Positions 9,021 through 19,312 of a DNA stretch of 32,039 nt are shown in pieces; within the stretch, counting starts at the first letter, position 1, and every line of letters starts with the position of its first letter. Under the pieces are notes generated by a model. It saw only the letters and a program-made list of their open reading frames with translations, had not been told where the DNA came from and searched no databases. This DNA is from Bacteroidales bacterium. GTDB taxonomy: Bacteria > Bacteroidota > Bacteroidia > Bacteroidales > UBA932. The stretch covers positions 1 through 32,039 of the forward strand of contig JAQXKS010000042.1 of NCBI GenBank assembly GCA_029010575.1, given 5' to 3'. The position numbers were made by a program, and so were the translations under genes.

Positions 9021-9379
9021 TTATGAATAAAGGAGTATTGGAACTCAAGGATATAAAGATATTTGCCCGACACGGATGCTTCGAGGAGGAGCGTGAGATC
9101 GGGAATTGGTTTATCGTGGATTTTAGTGCAGAGATGGATATCATGACAGCTGCGATGAGCGACTCTCTGGATGATGCTGTCAACTACCAGATTATTTTCG
9201 ACATTATCAGTGAGGAGATGGAGATTCCGTCAAATCTTCTGGAGAATGTTGCATATAGAATCCTCAGAAGGGTGAAAGAGCGTTTCCCCAGGATTAACTC
9301 GGCAAGTGTCTCCGTCGCCAAGGTCAACCCTCCGCTGGGTGGTCAGGTCGGAGCTTCCAGGATTACACTGTCATATTGA
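9017..9379 (+). CDS. folB: Dihydroneopterin aldolase FolB
   Basis: FolB cleaves 7,8-dihydroneopterin to 6-hydroxymethyl-7,8-dihydropterin and glycolaldehyde in folate synthesis. The protein is about 120 residues, the usual size, with the family markers LKDIKIFARHGCFEEEREIG (glutamate-rich substrate loop), VNYQIIFDII and the C-terminal VAKVNPPLGGQVG that carries the expected active-site lysine. The ATG at 9017 overlaps the TGA of the upstream methylase; an ATG two codons later (9023) is an equally good start. A longer frame opens at 8957, but it would add a non-family N-terminus buried in the upstream gene. The stop is 3 nt before mtaB. Confidence 0.93.
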   Translation: MIMNKGVLELKDIKIFARHGCFEEEREIGNWFIVDFSAEMDIMTAAMSDSLDDAVNYQIIFDIISEEMEIPSNLLENVAYRILRRVKERFPRINSASVSVAKVNPPLGGQVGASRITLSY

Positions 9380-9382
9380 TTT

Positions 9383-10654
9383 ATGGAAAAAAGGATTGCA
9401 TTCTATACTTTGGGCTGCAAGCTCAACTATGCCGAGAGTTCAGCTCTATCGAGAGAGTTTGCCAAAAGGGGCTATAAAGTGGTAAACCCTGCAAATCAGG
9501 CTGATGTGTATGTTATCAACACCTGTACGGTCACCGAGCACAGTGACAAGAAGAGCAGGAATATCATACGCCGTCTTCACCATACATGTCCAGATGCCAT
9601 AATCGCGGTAATAGGTTGCTACGCACAGCTCAAGGCCGAGGAGATAGCTGCTATCGATGGGGTGGATATCGTATTGGGCGCCAACAGAAAGGGAGAGCTC
9701 CCTGACGAAGTGGAAAAGTTTATCAGGCTTGGCGGACACTCTGACACGAACCGTAAGGCAATCGATGTGAGTGAGATTTGCTCAGTGGAGAAGATTTTCC
9801 CCGGTTTTTCATACGGAGAGCGTACCCGTTCTTTCCTGAAGGTTCAGGACGGATGCGACTACAAGTGCAGCTATTGCACCATCCCTCAGGCTCGCGGCAA
9901 GAGCAGGAACTTTCCCATTGCCGAGCTTGTAAGGCAGGCCCAGGAGATTGCCCGGGAGGGAGTCAGGGAGATAGTGCTGACAGGTGTAAATACCGGTGAC
10001 TTCGGCAAGAGTACATCGGAAGATTTTCTGGATCTTCTGAAGGCTCTCAATGAGGTGGACGGTATCGACCGATACCGCATATCATCCATAGAGCCGAATC
10101 TTCTCAGGGAGGATATTGTAAGGTGGATTGCTTCCGGCACCAAATTTCTGCCACACTTCCATATACCCCTGCAGGCAGGATGCGACTCCGTTCTCAGAAG
10201 AATGCGAAGACGCTACAACACAGCAATGTTCAGGGAGAAAATCGAACTTATCCGCTCGCTGATGGGTGACAATGTCTTCTTCGGCATAGATATCATTACC
10301 GGTTTTCCCGGAGAGAGCGAAGAGGAGTTTGCCGAAGGATACAGGTTCCTACAGGAGATCAATCCTGCATTCCTCCATATCTTCCCGTACTCGGCTCGCG
10401 AGAATACCCCGGCGGCACTGATGGAGAATCAGGTAAAAGACTCTGTCAAGAGCCGGAGGGTAGAGATGCTCGAAGAGCTCTGCGAAAGTCTCCACTCCTC
10501 TTTTATCGACAAGAACAGAGGATGCCGTTCCAAGGTACTCTTTGAGAGCAAGCAAAAGAACGGCACCATCTCAGGCTACACAGAAAACTATATTCAGGTA
10601 TTCAGACCTTATGATCCCGAACTGATAGGTCAGATCGTGGAGGTAGAAATCTGA
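9383..10654 (+). CDS. mtaB: tRNA t6A37 methylthiotransferase MtaB
   Basis: MtaB is a radical-SAM enzyme that adds a methylthio group to C2 of t6A37, giving ms2t6A. The 423-residue protein shows the N-terminal methylthiotransferase domain with three cysteines for the auxiliary cluster (LGCKLN, NTCTV, GCYAQ), then the radical-SAM motif QDGCDYKCSYCTIPQARG (CxxxCxxC) near residues 150-170, and GFPGESEEEF. A short C-terminal TRAM-like segment ends at IGQIVEVEI. The CKLN motif and overall length favour MtaB over MiaB or RimO. It follows folB by 3 nt. Its last 25 nt overlap the 3' end of the convergent addA. It acts on the product of TsaD, encoded 7 kb away. Confidence 0.93.
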   Translation: MEKRIAFYTLGCKLNYAESSALSREFAKRGYKVVNPANQADVYVINTCTVTEHSDKKSRNIIRRLHHTCPDAIIAVIGCYAQLKAEEIAAIDGVDIVLGANRKGELPDEVEKFIRLGGHSDTNRKAIDVSEICSVEKIFPGFSYGERTRSFLKVQDGCDYKCSYCTIPQARGKSRNFPIAELVRQAQEIAREGVREIVLTGVNTGDFGKSTSEDFLDLLKALNEVDGIDRYRISSIEPNLLREDIVRWIASGTKFLPHFHIPLQAGCDSVLRRMRRRYNTAMFREKIELIRSLMGDNVFFGIDIITGFPGESEEEFAEGYRFLQEINPAFLHIFPYSARENTPAALMENQVKDSVKSRRVEMLEELCESLHSSFIDKNRGCRSKVLFESKQKNGTISGYTENYIQVFRPYDPELIGQIVEVEI

Positions 10655-13600
10655 ACCGGGCCGTCCGAATACCAGATATATCCTTCGACATTTTCATAGC
10701 CCATCTCTTTTATCAGCAAGACGTAGTTTTCCACCTGTCGCTGATATTCGGGCAGTTTCTTTCGTCCGAATTTATAGTCAACGACCACGACCTTGTTGTC
10801 AGGATAGATCATTACGCGGTCCGGGCGATAGTCATCTCCTTCGGGTGTGAGAATAGGAGTCTCATTGAGAAGCTGCACATGGTCAGAGAACCAGCCCCTC
10901 TCCTGGACAGATCTTATCCTCTCCATCACGGTAATGCGGGTATCCCTGACATCCTTCTGCCTTATAATGCCGTCGTTGACAGCTTTGCGTATGGCATCGT
11001 CAACATCGTCAGATGTGGCGATGGATTCGAAAATTGCGTGAAGTGCCACACCTCTAAGCCTGCTGTTCCCGGGACCTGCTTCATTGGATGATGCATAGAA
11101 CTCATCTCCCTTGAATGCCAGCTCAAGACGATCTCCTATAGGTGTGCGTTCATATGTGTCGAAAGGGGTTATGGTATTGTTCTGTACCGGTGCCTTATCC
11201 CCTACCGAGCATCTTGCCCTCTTTCCTGAAAGTATTCTCTCCGTGCCGGAGGGAATCTCCTCTGGCGGAGCACTCCGGAACAACGTTTCAGGATCACTTT
11301 TGCAGTATGCGTAGAGCATGTTGGCAACGCACGAACAGGGATTTCCCTCAGGATCATTATCGGGGAATGCCCAGATGGCCAGGTGGTCACAAGGGCGGGT
11401 GAACCCCACGTACCAGACATTGAGACTGTCGAGCATCTCCTTCTGCCTCTCTTCCTGGTAGATACTTGCGAATTCACTGTTTTCCAGATTCTTATTCATC
11501 TTGATTGGCACTATCTCCAGGTCCCCCATGGCGTTCCTGGCATTGAACTCCGATACATTTACCCACCTGATTCGCGAGGGAGATCTGAATGGATCCTTCA
11601 GGAATGGAATAAAGACAACAGGGAACTCCAGTCCCTTTGATTTATGCACCGTGATGACCCTGATGGTATTCTTTCCGGTGGGGATACTTATGCTTATGCT
11701 GTCGGCTTTGCCTTTCCACCACTCCAGAAAGCCCCTTATGTCAGAGCCGTTCTTGGACATATAGGTGTTGACATTGTCCATAAAGGCCTGAAGGAAGGGT
11801 ACCTCTTCCCTGAGTTCCTCATCCAGTGACTCTATTATCTCTTCGCAGATTCCGTAGAGGGAGGATTCGGTAATCTTCGGGTATTCCCCATTGTGCATGT
11901 AACGTACAATATTGTCAGAAGGGTTGTCCATGGATGAGAGAGTTGCCACCACCCTCCTTACACTGGCCGCGCTGCCCACCAGCAGAGAGTCATCGGTCAC
12001 TATTGATATGCCGTTCCTGAGAAGGAAATCGGATACTATTCCACCTTCGGCGTTGGTTCTTACCAGTATGGCCATATCGCTCATGTCGTATCCCATGTCA
12101 CGGAACTCCTTGATCCTGCCGAGCAGGGATCCGCCTATGATATCTATCCATGCCGCGGCACGGGTGGCAGAGAGCGCCTTCTGTATACAATGGGGGATGA
12201 AGTTGATTTCCACACTGCCCTCTCCCCTGGCACGGCCATTTGGCAATTTCTGGCAGACCTGCTCCCTGGTGTATATCTGGGAGATGTCCGAGTCTGGGAT
12301 ATTGCCCAATGAGCTGAAGAAACCGTTGTTGAATTTGACAATGGTTTCATTCGAGCGGTAATTATTTTCCAATCTGATCAGATCGGCGTCAGGATAATCC
12401 TTGGCAAGCTCATCCTTCATGAGGGTGTAATCAGATCCGCGGAAACGGTATATGCTCTGTTTCACATCACCGACTATAAGAGAGTCACTGTATCCGACAC
12501 TCTCATCGATCAGAGGCTTAAAGTTGCACCACTGCATCGCTGAGGTATCCTGAAACTCATCCAGCAGATAGTTCTCGATTCTGGTTCCTACTCTTTCATA
12601 GATAAAGGGAGTCTCGCTTCCATCTATGATATTCTTAAGGAACTGGGTAGTATCAGACAGTAGTATGAGATTATTCTCCTTACAATAGGCTTCTATCAAT
12701 CTTCTCAAAGTGGCAAGCAGCACAAGAGTGTTGACATTTGTCTTCAGCGCCGACAAAGTGTTATAATCCCTGCTCAGAGCAGGCAGCTGTTCGACGGCCT
12801 GCCTTACCTTCTGTTCAAGCTCGGGCGAGACGAAGCTCCTTACCCCCTTTGCCAGCCACTCTGAAGCATCTTTCTCTATGGTTGCGAGCATTGTCTTTGA
12901 GGGCAGAAGCAGCTCTCCATGCGCAAGTGAGACAAAAATGCCGAAACCAGATTTGGACTTACCTCTGAAAAGGTCAGGAGTGAGTTCCTCCATAGCCATC
13001 TGCCTGCAGACATCTTTGCCTATATCTGCAATATGCGTTCTGAGCTCATCCCATTTCTTGTTGACATTACTGATGTAGGCATCTATCTTCCCCTGTGCAA
13101 ATATCTGTGCCTCACGTCCGTTCACCTTGACCTTGAACTCCTCCTTGAAGAGCTCCTTTGAGAGATCGACAAGAGCCGGAATGACATCGTAACCCTTTCC
13201 CTCCTCAATTCTGCCGAAGGATATATCGAGAAGCTTTCTGAGCAGTTTCGGTTCATTGTCAAGAGATTCCATCAGCGCCCCGATTGCGCTCTCTATGGCA
13301 GCATCAGTTTCAATCTCCGTAGTATAAGAAGAGTAGAAACCTATCTCCCTGGCAAAGGCACGGGTAATCTGCTGAAAGAAACTGTCTATCGTGGAGACAT
13401 TGAAATAGCTATAGTCATTGAGAATCCTCACAAGGAGCTTTCTTGCACGCTTTTTTATAAATGAGCTGCGAAGAGCCCCCTCCCTGAACTCTTCCACAAG
13501 TTCCGGAATCTGCATGAGGGTCTGCATATGAGGCGATTTCCCCTCAGAGAGTCTGAAGAGCTCCCCAAGAATACGCTGCTTCATCTCATCCGTAGCCTTA

Positions 13601-13734
13601 TTGGTAAATGTTACAGCCAGGACAGACTTGTAGTGGTCCACATCGTCCACCCTCGAAAAGAGCATCTTGAGATATTCCTGAGTCAATGTATATGTTTTTC
13701 CGCTACCGGCAGAGGCATTGTATATTTTGAGCAT
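10630..13734 (-). CDS. addA: AddA-like UvrD-family helicase/nuclease subunit
   Basis: AddAB processes double-strand ends for RecA-mediated repair. This 1034-residue protein has Walker A NASAGSGKTYTLT at residues 6-18, UvrD motif Ia (VTFTNKATDEMKQRI), DEFQDTS (Walker B, about 390), GDVKQSIYRFRG (about 425), LENNYRSNE, HKSKGLEFPVVF (about 698) and WYVGFTRP (about 775). A C-terminal RecB-type nuclease domain shows RGVALHAIFE, then DRVMIYPDNKVVVVDYKFG (about 980, the D...D-K core). The ATG is 5 nt after addB, so the subunits are probably coupled. The 3' end overlaps mtaB by 25 nt in antisense. It is shorter than Firmicutes AddA (about 1230 aa), which fits the Bacteroidales form. Confidence 0.92.
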   Translation of the reverse strand: MLKIYNASAGSGKTYTLTQEYLKMLFSRVDDVDHYKSVLAVTFTNKATDEMKQRILGELFRLSEGKSPHMQTLMQIPELVEEFREGALRSSFIKKRARKLLVRILNDYSYFNVSTIDSFFQQITRAFAREIGFYSSYTTEIETDAAIESAIGALMESLDNEPKLLRKLLDISFGRIEEGKGYDVIPALVDLSKELFKEEFKVKVNGREAQIFAQGKIDAYISNVNKKWDELRTHIADIGKDVCRQMAMEELTPDLFRGKSKSGFGIFVSLAHGELLLPSKTMLATIEKDASEWLAKGVRSFVSPELEQKVRQAVEQLPALSRDYNTLSALKTNVNTLVLLATLRRLIEAYCKENNLILLSDTTQFLKNIIDGSETPFIYERVGTRIENYLLDEFQDTSAMQWCNFKPLIDESVGYSDSLIVGDVKQSIYRFRGSDYTLMKDELAKDYPDADLIRLENNYRSNETIVKFNNGFFSSLGNIPDSDISQIYTREQVCQKLPNGRARGEGSVEINFIPHCIQKALSATRAAAWIDIIGGSLLGRIKEFRDMGYDMSDMAILVRTNAEGGIVSDFLLRNGISIVTDDSLLVGSAASVRRVVATLSSMDNPSDNIVRYMHNGEYPKITESSLYGICEEIIESLDEELREEVPFLQAFMDNVNTYMSKNGSDIRGFLEWWKGKADSISISIPTGKNTIRVITVHKSKGLEFPVVFIPFLKDPFRSPSRIRWVNVSEFNARNAMGDLEIVPIKMNKNLENSEFASIYQEERQKEMLDSLNVWYVGFTRPCDHLAIWAFPDNDPEGNPCSCVANMLYAYCKSDPETLFRSAPPEEIPSGTERILSGKRARCSVGDKAPVQNNTITPFDTYERTPIGDRLELAFKGDEFYASSNEAGPGNSRLRGVALHAIFESIATSDDVDDAIRKAVNDGIIRQKDVRDTRITVMERIRSVQERGWFSDHVQLLNETPILTPEGDDYRPDRVMIYPDNKVVVVDYKFGRKKLPEYQRQVENYVLLIKEMGYENVEGYIWYSDGPVQISTSTI

Positions 13735-13739
13735 GGCAC

Positions 13740-16490
13740 TTATCTGTTACATATATCTTTAAATGGACAATATCCGCACTTTGTCAGATCTCCGGTCATG
13801 ACAAAGTCAGAGTCAGGATTAAGGATTTCCAGAAGGGTATCCCTCATCTCTCCCATGAAGGCATTGAAACTCTCCTCTGAAGGTACTGCCTCCCTGTAAG
13901 ATTTGCGGTAACCCTCCCTGACATAAAAGATATCAAGGGTGACTCTGTCGATGCCGGGCAGAATTTTGTTTTCAGGGGCTGTCAGCAGCAGGAGGTAGAA
14001 GTAGAGCTGATCAAGGTGCTTGGGGTCGATACCTGTCTTTGCATTCACACGCCCTGTCTTGTAATCTACCACCCTGTTTCCCTTTTCGGTAGAATCTATT
14101 CTGTCCACTATGCCCTTAAGAGTGACAAAGAGCCTCTTCTGCGCATCTATACAGAAGCAACACTTGTACACCTTTTCTGTCTTCATTACGACAAGGCCTC
14201 CAACCAATCTATCCGCCTCCAGAGTATAACTGATATATCGCTTGAGCAATTCCCTGATAATCAAATTTCTACCCCTTATATCTTCACTCTTCATCATAAG
14301 AATATCCAGAAAAGCCCTGTCGACAATGTTCTCGATATACCCCTTGTCCCTCTGGTGGGCCGAGCGGTCTTCACTGTAGATGAGTTCCATTGCCTTATGG
14401 AAAAGATTTCCGAAAATATCTGCTCCGATATCTTCACGAACCTCATCGTCCTCCCTCAGATTCTCAATATACTGAAAATAGAAGCTCAGAGGACAATCCC
14501 TATAGAGAGAGATGGCTGAAGGGGAATATTCCATCTTCTTGAGCTTCTCAAGTATGGAATCATCCTTATGGATGACGATATTGTTCTCTTTTATAGTGGA
14601 GACGGCTGAGGAGACAGTGTACCTATTCAGCTCGAAACGGTGATGGTAATCAAGCTGCTTGATGTAACGGCTCTCCTCTGTTGTCCTTCCTCCCTGGGAA
14701 GAGGTGTCAGACATCAGCCATACCCTCTTTGCCCTCGAGAGCGAACGATAGAAATGGTATGCGCCAATAGAGTCCTGAAATTCGTAGGTGGGCAGACCGA
14801 ATCCCTTGCGAAGGTTATAGGGAATTATCGAGTTGGAGATGCTCCTGGAGGGGAAGACTCCGTCATTCATCGAAAGGATAATCACATTGTCGAAATCGAG
14901 TGCCCTGGTCTCCAGAGGTCCCATAATCTGCAATCCTGCAAGCGGTTCACCTGTAAAAGGGATAGAAGTAAGGGATGCCAGCTGGCTGAGCAGCTTGAAA
15001 AATGTCGAGGAGGAGACCTTGGTGTCAGCCAGGATGGTCGAAAGAAGATTGATATTCTTCTGATACGCCAGAACGAACTCCCTCTCCAGGCGTTCAGTAT
15101 TATCGGAGGCCTGGTTCATAGTAATGAAATCTATTGCACCGAGCAGATATTCAGCAATATCCTGACCGCCTCTGAACAGGGGCTCTAATTCTGACAACAT
15201 GGAGAGAGGGACATAGACCATATTCTTGGAAATTATCTCCTTTATGGCATTTTCACAGAACTCTCCATGCGATCTTTTAACAATCGGGTGCGATATGATG
15301 TCCATTACATTCCGGTAGTAGAAAGAGGGTCCGGAGGATAGCTCCCTCATACCTTGCCTGAGTGAATAGAGATTGAGGAAGAGTGATGCCACATTGCTGC
15401 TGTTCAGGCTATACCCCATAGTTACGTTGACCTTTTCCACCTCTTTGGGAATGGAGCTGAGCAGAGGGAAGAGGAGTGATTCATCAGGAAGGACTATACA
15501 TGTATTGAACAGATCTTCGTTCTTATTATCTCTTTTGAGCTCTCTGAGCAGAGTGCCTGTGTATTTAGCTGATGCTGTAGACGAGGAGAATGAGACTACA
15601 TTGATTTCGGGATGCTTTCCGTTAACCTCGTAGCAGATGGGATAGAACGATGTAAACTCCTTGACATTCTCTTTCATGAAACGGGAAGAGGGGTTGTCCA
15701 GGTCCTTTAGCTCCGGGGTCTGGTAATCCCAGTAAAAATCCCCCTTCCCCAGACTCCTGAGCCTCCTCATAAGAACTTTCTCGCACTCATTCAAAGCGTT
15801 AAGTCCAACGAAAACGATCTTCCCGTATCTGTTCAGTTTGGGAAGGATTCTCTCCTGGAATGCCTCGTCGTCTGCGATGCTGTCCGCCACCATTCTGAAA
15901 ATCATACCCTCATATCCGCCTCCCTGAGCAGAGAGCCGCTCCCTGAACCTGCAGTAGATGGGGTACATGGAGTCCCACATGCTAAGGAAAGATCTTGTAT
16001 TCTTTCCCCTCTTGTCAGGCTCCTTTACCACCACACCCCAGAACGATTCAAGCGCATTTTTCTGGTTTTCGGTAAAATCTCCTAACGAAAAGATATCATC
16101 CAGCTCCTTAAGATCGCTTATGTTACGATAAAGAGATTCAGCATCTACAAGATACTTATCGATATCATCAAAGTCATTCAAAAGAATGTCCCCCCAGTAG
16201 ATGAAGGAGTCAAAAGTCTCAGTAGAGTCAGGCAAGCACTCCATGTACACTTTATAGAGTGTATGCAAAAGCATCACTTTATTATATGTCACCAGCTCCG
16301 ACAGAGAGCCGAAGAGTTCGCTTACGGTAGTAAGTCCAGGTGAAAAAAACGGAGTGTCAAAACACTCCGTCAAATATTTCTTGAAAAAGAGCGAAGACCT
16401 TTTATTGGGAAATACAAAACAGTATTCCCTTATCTGCGGACCAAGGTTGTCTACAAAGGTCTTTGCTACAGATTTTAGAAAAGGCTGCAT
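13740..16490 (-). CDS. addB: AddB-like subunit with PD-(D/E)XK nuclease and probable Fe-S cluster
   Basis: This 916-residue protein is the partner of the downstream AddA-like helicase. The N-terminal two thirds are helicase-like but degenerate (FVFPNKRSSLFFKKYL near residue 30; ALDFDNVIILSMNDGVFPSRS mid-protein). The C-terminal part is a RecB-family nuclease: SAISLYRDCPLSFYFQY (about 660), FGNLFHKAME, NRVVDYKTGR (about 808) and QLYFYLLLL. One cysteine at about 667 plus the terminal CGYCPFKDIC match the four-cysteine iron-sulfur staple of AddB and Cas4 nucleases. The frame is open to 16595, but the ATG at 16490 starts one base after the pgi stop and gives a family-like N-terminus. Confidence 0.9.
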   Translation of the reverse strand: MQPFLKSVAKTFVDNLGPQIREYCFVFPNKRSSLFFKKYLTECFDTPFFSPGLTTVSELFGSLSELVTYNKVMLLHTLYKVYMECLPDSTETFDSFIYWGDILLNDFDDIDKYLVDAESLYRNISDLKELDDIFSLGDFTENQKNALESFWGVVVKEPDKRGKNTRSFLSMWDSMYPIYCRFRERLSAQGGGYEGMIFRMVADSIADDEAFQERILPKLNRYGKIVFVGLNALNECEKVLMRRLRSLGKGDFYWDYQTPELKDLDNPSSRFMKENVKEFTSFYPICYEVNGKHPEINVVSFSSSTASAKYTGTLLRELKRDNKNEDLFNTCIVLPDESLLFPLLSSIPKEVEKVNVTMGYSLNSSNVASLFLNLYSLRQGMRELSSGPSFYYRNVMDIISHPIVKRSHGEFCENAIKEIISKNMVYVPLSMLSELEPLFRGGQDIAEYLLGAIDFITMNQASDNTERLEREFVLAYQKNINLLSTILADTKVSSSTFFKLLSQLASLTSIPFTGEPLAGLQIMGPLETRALDFDNVIILSMNDGVFPSRSISNSIIPYNLRKGFGLPTYEFQDSIGAYHFYRSLSRAKRVWLMSDTSSQGGRTTEESRYIKQLDYHHRFELNRYTVSSAVSTIKENNIVIHKDDSILEKLKKMEYSPSAISLYRDCPLSFYFQYIENLREDDEVREDIGADIFGNLFHKAMELIYSEDRSAHQRDKGYIENIVDRAFLDILMMKSEDIRGRNLIIRELLKRYISYTLEADRLVGGLVVMKTEKVYKCCFCIDAQKRLFVTLKGIVDRIDSTEKGNRVVDYKTGRVNAKTGIDPKHLDQLYFYLLLLTAPENKILPGIDRVTLDIFYVREGYRKSYREAVPSEESFNAFMGEMRDTLLEILNPDSDFVMTGDLTKCGYCPFKDICNR

Positions 16491-16491
16491 A

Positions 16492-17799
16492 TTACTGTAG
16501 TCTTTCCCTGATTTTCTGTGATGCTTCTTCGTATCCAGGCTTATTGAGCAGTGCAAACATATTCTTTTTGTATGCCTCAACACCAGGCTGGTCAAAAGGA
16601 TTTACTCCAAGGATGTATGCAGAGATTCCGCACGCTTTTTCAAAGAGAAAGAAGAGCTCACCGATATTGTATTCGTCGATGCGGTCTATCTCGATGCGCA
16701 TATTCGGGACTCCTCCATCAATGTGAGCAAGTCTGGTTCCGATCTCAGCCATCTTGTTGCAGTGTTCCAAAGATTTTCCTGCGAGGAAGTTAAGTCCGTC
16801 GAGATTCTGTTCATCTGACTCCACCAAGAGTTCCTTGTTGGTATTTTTTACTGATAGTACAGTCTCAAAGAGCATCCTCTCTCCCTCCTGGATATATTGT
16901 CCCATAGAATGCAGGTCTGTAGTGAAGTTCACAGCTGCAGGGAAGATTCCTTTGCCCTCTTTTCCTTCCGATTCACCATATAGCTGCTTCCACCACTCTC
17001 CGATATATTGGAGCTTGGGGTTGTAATTGACCAGTATTTCTACCTTCTTACCTGCTGCATACTGTTCATTTCTTGCTGCTGCATAGAGAATTGCCGGGTT
17101 CTTTGCAGAACGTTCGCGGCAGAGTTTTGCCATATCAGAAGCTCCCAGGAGCATCTTTCTTACATCATATCCCGCCACGGCAATAGGAAGAAGTCCTACC
17201 GGTGTGAGCACCGAGAACCTGCCACCCACATTATCGGGAATGACAAATGTTCTGTAACCTTCACCATCGGCAAGAGTCTTGAGCGCTCCTCTGCTCTTGT
17301 CTGTGATGGCAACAATACGGGATGCAGACTCCTCCTTGCTGTAAATGGACTCTATGTGCTTTTTGATGAGCCTGAATGCCACTGCAGGTTCTGTAGTGGT
17401 ACCCGATTTCGAAATTACTATGCAGGCAACAGATTTACCCTGAAGATATTCGAGAAGTTCTGCATGGTACTCTTCACTCAGATTGAAACCTGCAAAAACG
17501 ACTCTTGTCTTCTGAGGATTGATATCTGAGTCGAATGAATGTGAGAGGGCCTCAATTGCAGCTTTGGCACCCAGGTATGAGCCTCCGATACCGATTACTA
17601 CAACCACCTGTACACCTTTGTCTTTCCACTCCTGTGCTATTGCTTCGCACTCTCCTACTAGTGAGGATGGAGTCTGCTCGGGAAGGTCAAGCCATCCGAG
17701 AAAATCGTTTCCGGCGCCTTCTCTACCTTCCAATACATCATAGCCTTCAATCGCTTTTTCAATATACTGGTCTGAAGGATTTAGTTCTACTTTAATCAT
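16492..17799 (-). CDS. pgi: Glucose-6-phosphate isomerase
   Basis: Pgi interconverts glucose-6-phosphate and fructose-6-phosphate. The 435-residue protein is the short bacterial form. It has the SIS-domain phosphate loop [20 protein letters not shown] (about residues 67-86), the sugar-phosphate loop [17 protein letters not shown] (about 130), [20 protein letters not shown], and a C-terminal [16 protein letters not shown] segment carrying the catalytic lysine region. It is cytosolic. It lies between gpsA (5-nt gap) and addB (1-nt gap) in the long minus-strand run, so it is probably co-transcribed with DNA-repair genes rather than other glycolytic genes. Confidence 0.96.
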   Translation of the reverse strand: MIKVELNPSDQYIEKAIEGYDVLEGREGAGNDFLGWLDLPEQTPSSLVGECEAIAQEWKDKGVQVVVVIGIGGSYLGAKAAIEALSHSFDSDINPQKTRVVFAGFNLSEEYHAELLEYLQGKSVACIVISKSGTTTEPAVAFRLIKKHIESIYSKEESASRIVAITDKSRGALKTLADGEGYRTFVIPDNVGGRFSVLTPVGLLPIAVAGYDVRKMLLGASDMAKLCRERSAKNPAILYAAARNEQYAAGKKVEILVNYNPKLQYIGEWWKQLYGESEGKEGKGIFPAAVNFTTDLHSMGQYIQEGERMLFETVLSVKNTNKELLVESDEQNLDGLNFLAGKSLEHCNKMAEIGTRLAHIDGGVPNMRIEIDRIDEYNIGELFFLFEKACGISAYILGVNPFDQPGVEAYKKNMFALLNKPGYEEASQKIRERLQ

Positions 17800-17804
17800 A
17801 TATT

Positions 17805-18818
17805 TTAAATTAAGCTGTTTTCAAGTACTTTCATTACTGATCTGGCAAATCTCCCGTTATACAGAATTTCATAGACTGCATCAGCAATAGGCATATCCAC
17901 ACCTAAGTTACTGTTTATAGTCTTTATTGCCTTGCTGGCGTAGTAGCCTTCTGCAACCTGGGTCATCTCACCTTTGGCTGTCTCCACACTCAGTCCCCTG
18001 CCAAGCATCCTGCCGAAAGATCTGTTGCGAGAAAAAGGTGATGTGCACGTTACCAGCAGATCTCCCAGATACGCAGACTTGGATGTGTTTCTATGCGTAT
18101 TCGGGTTAGTGGCATTGATGAATTCCTTCATCTCCCTAAAGCAACCTGAAATCATTACTGCCATGAAATTGTCTCCATAACCCAATCCGGCACATATACC
18201 GCAAGCGATAGCGTAAACATTCTTCAACGCTGCCGCATACTCCACACCGTAAATATCATTCTCAGGAATTGCCTTCACAAAATAGTTTCTAAAAAACTTG
18301 CATATATACTCCGAAACATCTAGATGTTTGGATGAGATGGTTATGTAGGAGAGACGCTCCAGTGAGATCTCTTCCGCATGACATGGACCGGCTATTACTC
18401 CAATCCTATCAAAGGGAATGTTTCTGCTGTCGTGGAAGTATTCCGCTACCGTATCATATTTGTCTCCTACGAAACCCTTTATGGCTGAGAGGATGAACTT
18501 GTTGTCAAATGAAGCAGTTATCTTTTCCACCTGTGAAAGGAAATATGCTGATGGAATCGCAAAAATCAAAATATCAGACTCTTTCACCACCTTGTCAATA
18601 TCATCGGTGATATCGAACTTTTCAGCATTGAGTTCCACTGCCGTCAGATACTTGGTATGATGGTGATACTTTCTGATATGTTCTATGGCGTCCCTATCCC
18701 TCATGTACCAATTGAGCTTTCTTCCGTTATAAACCAAGAGCTTAACAATTGCAGTGGCAAAACTACCTCCTCCAATAACACCGAAAACAGGATTATCGAC
18801 TTTCAATATACTCTTCAT
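17805..18818 (-). CDS. gpsA: NAD(P)-dependent glycerol-3-phosphate dehydrogenase
   Basis: GpsA reduces dihydroxyacetone phosphate to sn-glycerol-3-phosphate, the backbone of phospholipids. The 337-residue protein carries the dinucleotide motif [17 protein letters not shown] at residues 12-28, [20 protein letters not shown], the catalytic-lysine segment [21 protein letters not shown] near 195, and [13 protein letters not shown] toward the C-terminus. Length is typical. It overlaps the rnhA stop by 4 nt upstream and is 5 nt from pgi downstream. Confidence 0.96.
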   Translation of the reverse strand: MKSILKVDNPVFGVIGGGSFATAIVKLLVYNGRKLNWYMRDRDAIEHIRKYHHHTKYLTAVELNAEKFDITDDIDKVVKESDILIFAIPSAYFLSQVEKITASFDNKFILSAIKGFVGDKYDTVAEYFHDSRNIPFDRIGVIAGPCHAEEISLERLSYITISSKHLDVSEYICKFFRNYFVKAIPENDIYGVEYAAALKNVYAIACGICAGLGYGDNFMAVMISGCFREMKEFINATNPNTHRNTSKSAYLGDLLVTCTSPFSRNRSFGRMLGRGLSVETAKGEMTQVAEGYYASKAIKTINSNLGVDMPIADAVYEILYNGRFARSVMKVLENSLI

Positions 18819-19312
18819 AACAACATATTTTCTGTATGAGTATCTATATAATATGTGTCTACAGAGGCACTTTGAGGATCTTCAACCGCCCTCCCGGCTG
18901 CCTCTACAGCCATCTGGTCACATCTATTATTATAAGGATTGTCAGCGTGCCCTTTTACCCAATGGAGAGTCACAGAATGCTGCCTGTATATCTTCAGGAA
19001 GCGCCGCCACAGATCCTCGTTTGCCTTTTTGGCAAAATTGTTCTTTTCCCACTTGAATACCCAACCTTTATTTACTGCATCGACCACATATTTGGAATCA
19101 GTGTAGATTTCCACCTCTGCCTGTACTCTCTTTATCTTTTCGAGTCCGTTTATTATGCCCAGCAGCTCCATTCTGTTGTTGGTAGTCTTGAGGAATCCCT
19201 CAGAGAACTCTTTGTAATGGTTTCCACAGCTGAGAATCACTCCATAGCCTCCGGGTCCCGGATTGCCCTTGGACGAGCCGTCTGTGTACATCACTATGGG
19301 AAGCAGTACCAT
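18815..19312 (-). CDS. rnhA: Ribonuclease HI
   Basis: RNase HI cuts RNA in RNA:DNA hybrids. The 165-residue protein has the complete catalytic set: D11 (YTDGSSKGNPGPGG), E49 (NNRMELLGI), D72 (IYTDSKYVVDAV), H122 and D132 (WVKGHADNPYNNRCD). The basic handle (KGWVFKWEKNNFAKKANEDLW) is also present. About 25 residues follow the core as a non-conserved tail. It shares one base with the pdxA stop and overlaps gpsA by 4 nt, so it is embedded in the operon. Confidence 0.96.
   Translation of the reverse strand: MVLLPIVMYTDGSSKGNPGPGGYGVILSCGNHYKEFSEGFLKTTNNRMELLGIINGLEKIKRVQAEVEIYTDSKYVVDAVNKGWVFKWEKNNFAKKANEDLWRRFLKIYRQHSVTLHWVKGHADNPYNNRCDQMAVEAAGRAVEDPQSASVDTYYIDTHTENMLL

Noticed and set aside
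14016..14519. Plus-strand frame of 167 codons inside addB (and a 182-codon one at 14640-15188)
   Set aside because: Both are shadows of the well-supported addB frame, with no recognisable domain.
16491..16595. Longer start for addB at 16595
   Set aside because: It would run 35 codons into the pgi coding end; ATG 16490 is one base after the pgi stop and fits the family.
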